Below, piece after piece: positions 52,648 through 53,198 of a stretch of DNA of 53,198 bases. A model generated the notes under the pieces. The model saw only the letters and a list, made by a program, of their open reading frames with translations. It searched no databases and was not told the DNA's origin. The first letter of the stretch is position 1, and the number at the start of each line of letters is the position of its first letter. Both the position numbers and the translations under genes were made by a program. The DNA is taken from the NCBI GenBank assembly GCA_937927575.1, contig CALBEE010000150.1, positions 1 through 53,198 on the forward strand, written 5' to 3'. This DNA is from an uncultured Saprospiraceae bacterium. Lineage in GTDB: Bacteria; Bacteroidota; Bacteroidia; Chitinophagales; Saprospiraceae.

Positions 52648-53198
52648 CTAGTTAAAGTCAGTCTTCGAAAAAGACCTAGAGACAGGAATACTCGTAGTAA
52701 CTCTATCCAGTTTTAATGTAAGTGATCTTGCATTGCCATCAATAGATGTTATATGTTGCATATTAATAAGGTAGGAGCGATGACAACGTTTTATTTGAGG
52801 AAGATTTTCTAATTGTATTTCGAGCTGTTTTAAAGAAAGCCTAATTAGTTTACGCACAAGCACACTTCCTTCCAAATGATATATCGTCACATAATTCCCT
52901 TCTGATTGTGCATATACAAACTCCGATAATGGCATCACAATAGGTAGTGCTTTTACACTTTTTTCTTGTATTTGTACAGTAATGTTCTCCTCTATCGCTG
53001 CGGGCGGCAACTGATTAGAAAGCAATTGTGCACTCTGGATATTACGTTTTAAAAGTATACGTTCTGTAAAAAAGATTAAACCTAAAACCGGGAAAACGCC
53101 TATCAAAATGGTAATTTTAAGAAAATTGAAAAAGGTTTGATATAAATCAATATCGCGCCACCAATTGTAATTGTGTAGTGAATTAAAAACACTTATTA
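52648..53198 (-). CDS. LytTR DNA-binding regulator with membrane segment, N-terminus cut by window edge
   Basis: The frame is open to the end of the window, so the N-terminus is missing; an in-frame TTG at 53106 is not a convincing start because membrane sequence precedes it. A helix FFNFLKITILIGVFPVLGLIFF is followed by a linker and the LytTR domain: VMPLSEFVYAQSEGNYVTIYHLEGS, RLSLKQLEIQL, IKRCHRSYLINMQHITSIDGNARSLTLKLDRVTTSIPVSR. LytTR proteins bind promoter repeats. Unlike AgrA-type regulators there is a membrane segment, as in many Bacteroidota regulators with several transmembrane helices. The target is unknown. Confidence 0.87.
   Translation of the reverse strand, partial: ISVFNSLHNYNWWRDIDLYQTFFNFLKITILIGVFPVLGLIFFTERILLKRNIQSAQLLSNQLPPAAIEENITVQIQEKSVKALPIVMPLSEFVYAQSEGNYVTIYHLEGSVLVRKLIRLSLKQLEIQLENLPQIKRCHRSYLINMQHITSIDGNARSLTLKLDRVTTSIPVSRSFSKTDFN

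Noticed and set aside
1-53198. tRNA, rRNA, phage or insertion-sequence genes
   Set aside because: No cloverleaf-like segments, transposase, integrase or terminal inverted repeats were recognised in any intergenic region by eye. A covariance search for small RNAs could not be run.

Overview
The window comes from the chromosome of an AT-rich member of the Bacteroidota, possibly a Saprospiria-like lineage (the lower rank is an inference). The evidence is a type IX secretion (T9SS) C-terminal sorting domain, a PorV/PorQ-family protein, FG-GAP/ASPIC lipoproteins, an ECF sigma operon with an envelope-spanning partner, DUF6495 and DUF2975 proteins, and promoters of the Bacteroidota type (TTG/TTTG, about 19 nt, TAnnTTTG). 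No phage, transposase, CRISPR array, rRNA or tRNA gene was seen. Both ends cut genes: an MFS transporter at the left and a LytTR regulator at the right.

Layout. 1-6.8 kb: MFS transporter end, a large M43 metalloprotease split by an in-frame TGA, an XRE/DUF2975 regulatory pair with a palindromic promoter region, a DinB-like protein, a beta-barrel protein and an RsmC-like methyltransferase. 6.8-12 kb: an exported beta-helix protein overlapping a flavodoxin-fold reductase gene, two tandem paralogous barrel-like proteins and RidA. 12-20 kb: housekeeping genes (YceD/DUF177-rpmF, nitrilase-like amidase, NlpC/P60 lipoprotein, adk, obgE), then a minus-strand operon of unknown protein, MATE exporter and MORN/YwqK-repeat protein. 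20-26 kb: a double-length D-Ala-D-Ala ligase-like fusion, PASTA protein, rhodanese, dCTP deaminase and phosphopantetheinyl transferase. 26-33 kb: VPS10/BNR-repeat protein, class C beta-lactamase-like lipoprotein, an HTH-Fic protein with candidate operators, and an NdpA-like protein. 33-37 kb: operon of surface-type lipoprotein, ECF sigma factor and a membrane-anchored barrel protein. 37-47 kb: FG-GAP/ASPIC lipoprotein with DUF6495, GT39-like glycosyltransferase with M16 peptidase, aat, clpS, peroxiredoxin and a saccharopine dehydrogenase-like protein. 46.7-47.5 kb: a gene-free stretch with a perfect 8-nt tandem repeat, hairpins and a GC-rich patch. 47.5-53.2 kb: a frameshifted small exported protein, PorV/PorQ-like protein, gamma-glutamyltransferase, a decayed GNAT acetyltransferase remnant, a thioredoxin-fold protein and a LytTR regulator.

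How genes work together. Aat and ClpS are successive steps of the bacterial N-degron pathway. The ligase fusion and the PASTA protein both point to peptidoglycan. The lipoprotein-sigma-barrel operon looks like a cell-surface signalling unit. The Fic protein carries its own DNA-binding domain and its promoter is flanked by repeated 9-mers, suggesting autoregulation.

The least ordinary items are the tandem ligase fusion, whose halves carry different active-site substitutions; the HTH-Fic operator arrangement; the envelope-spanning ECF partner; and three genes that are broken or decaying (protease, poly-A frameshift gene, GNAT remnant).
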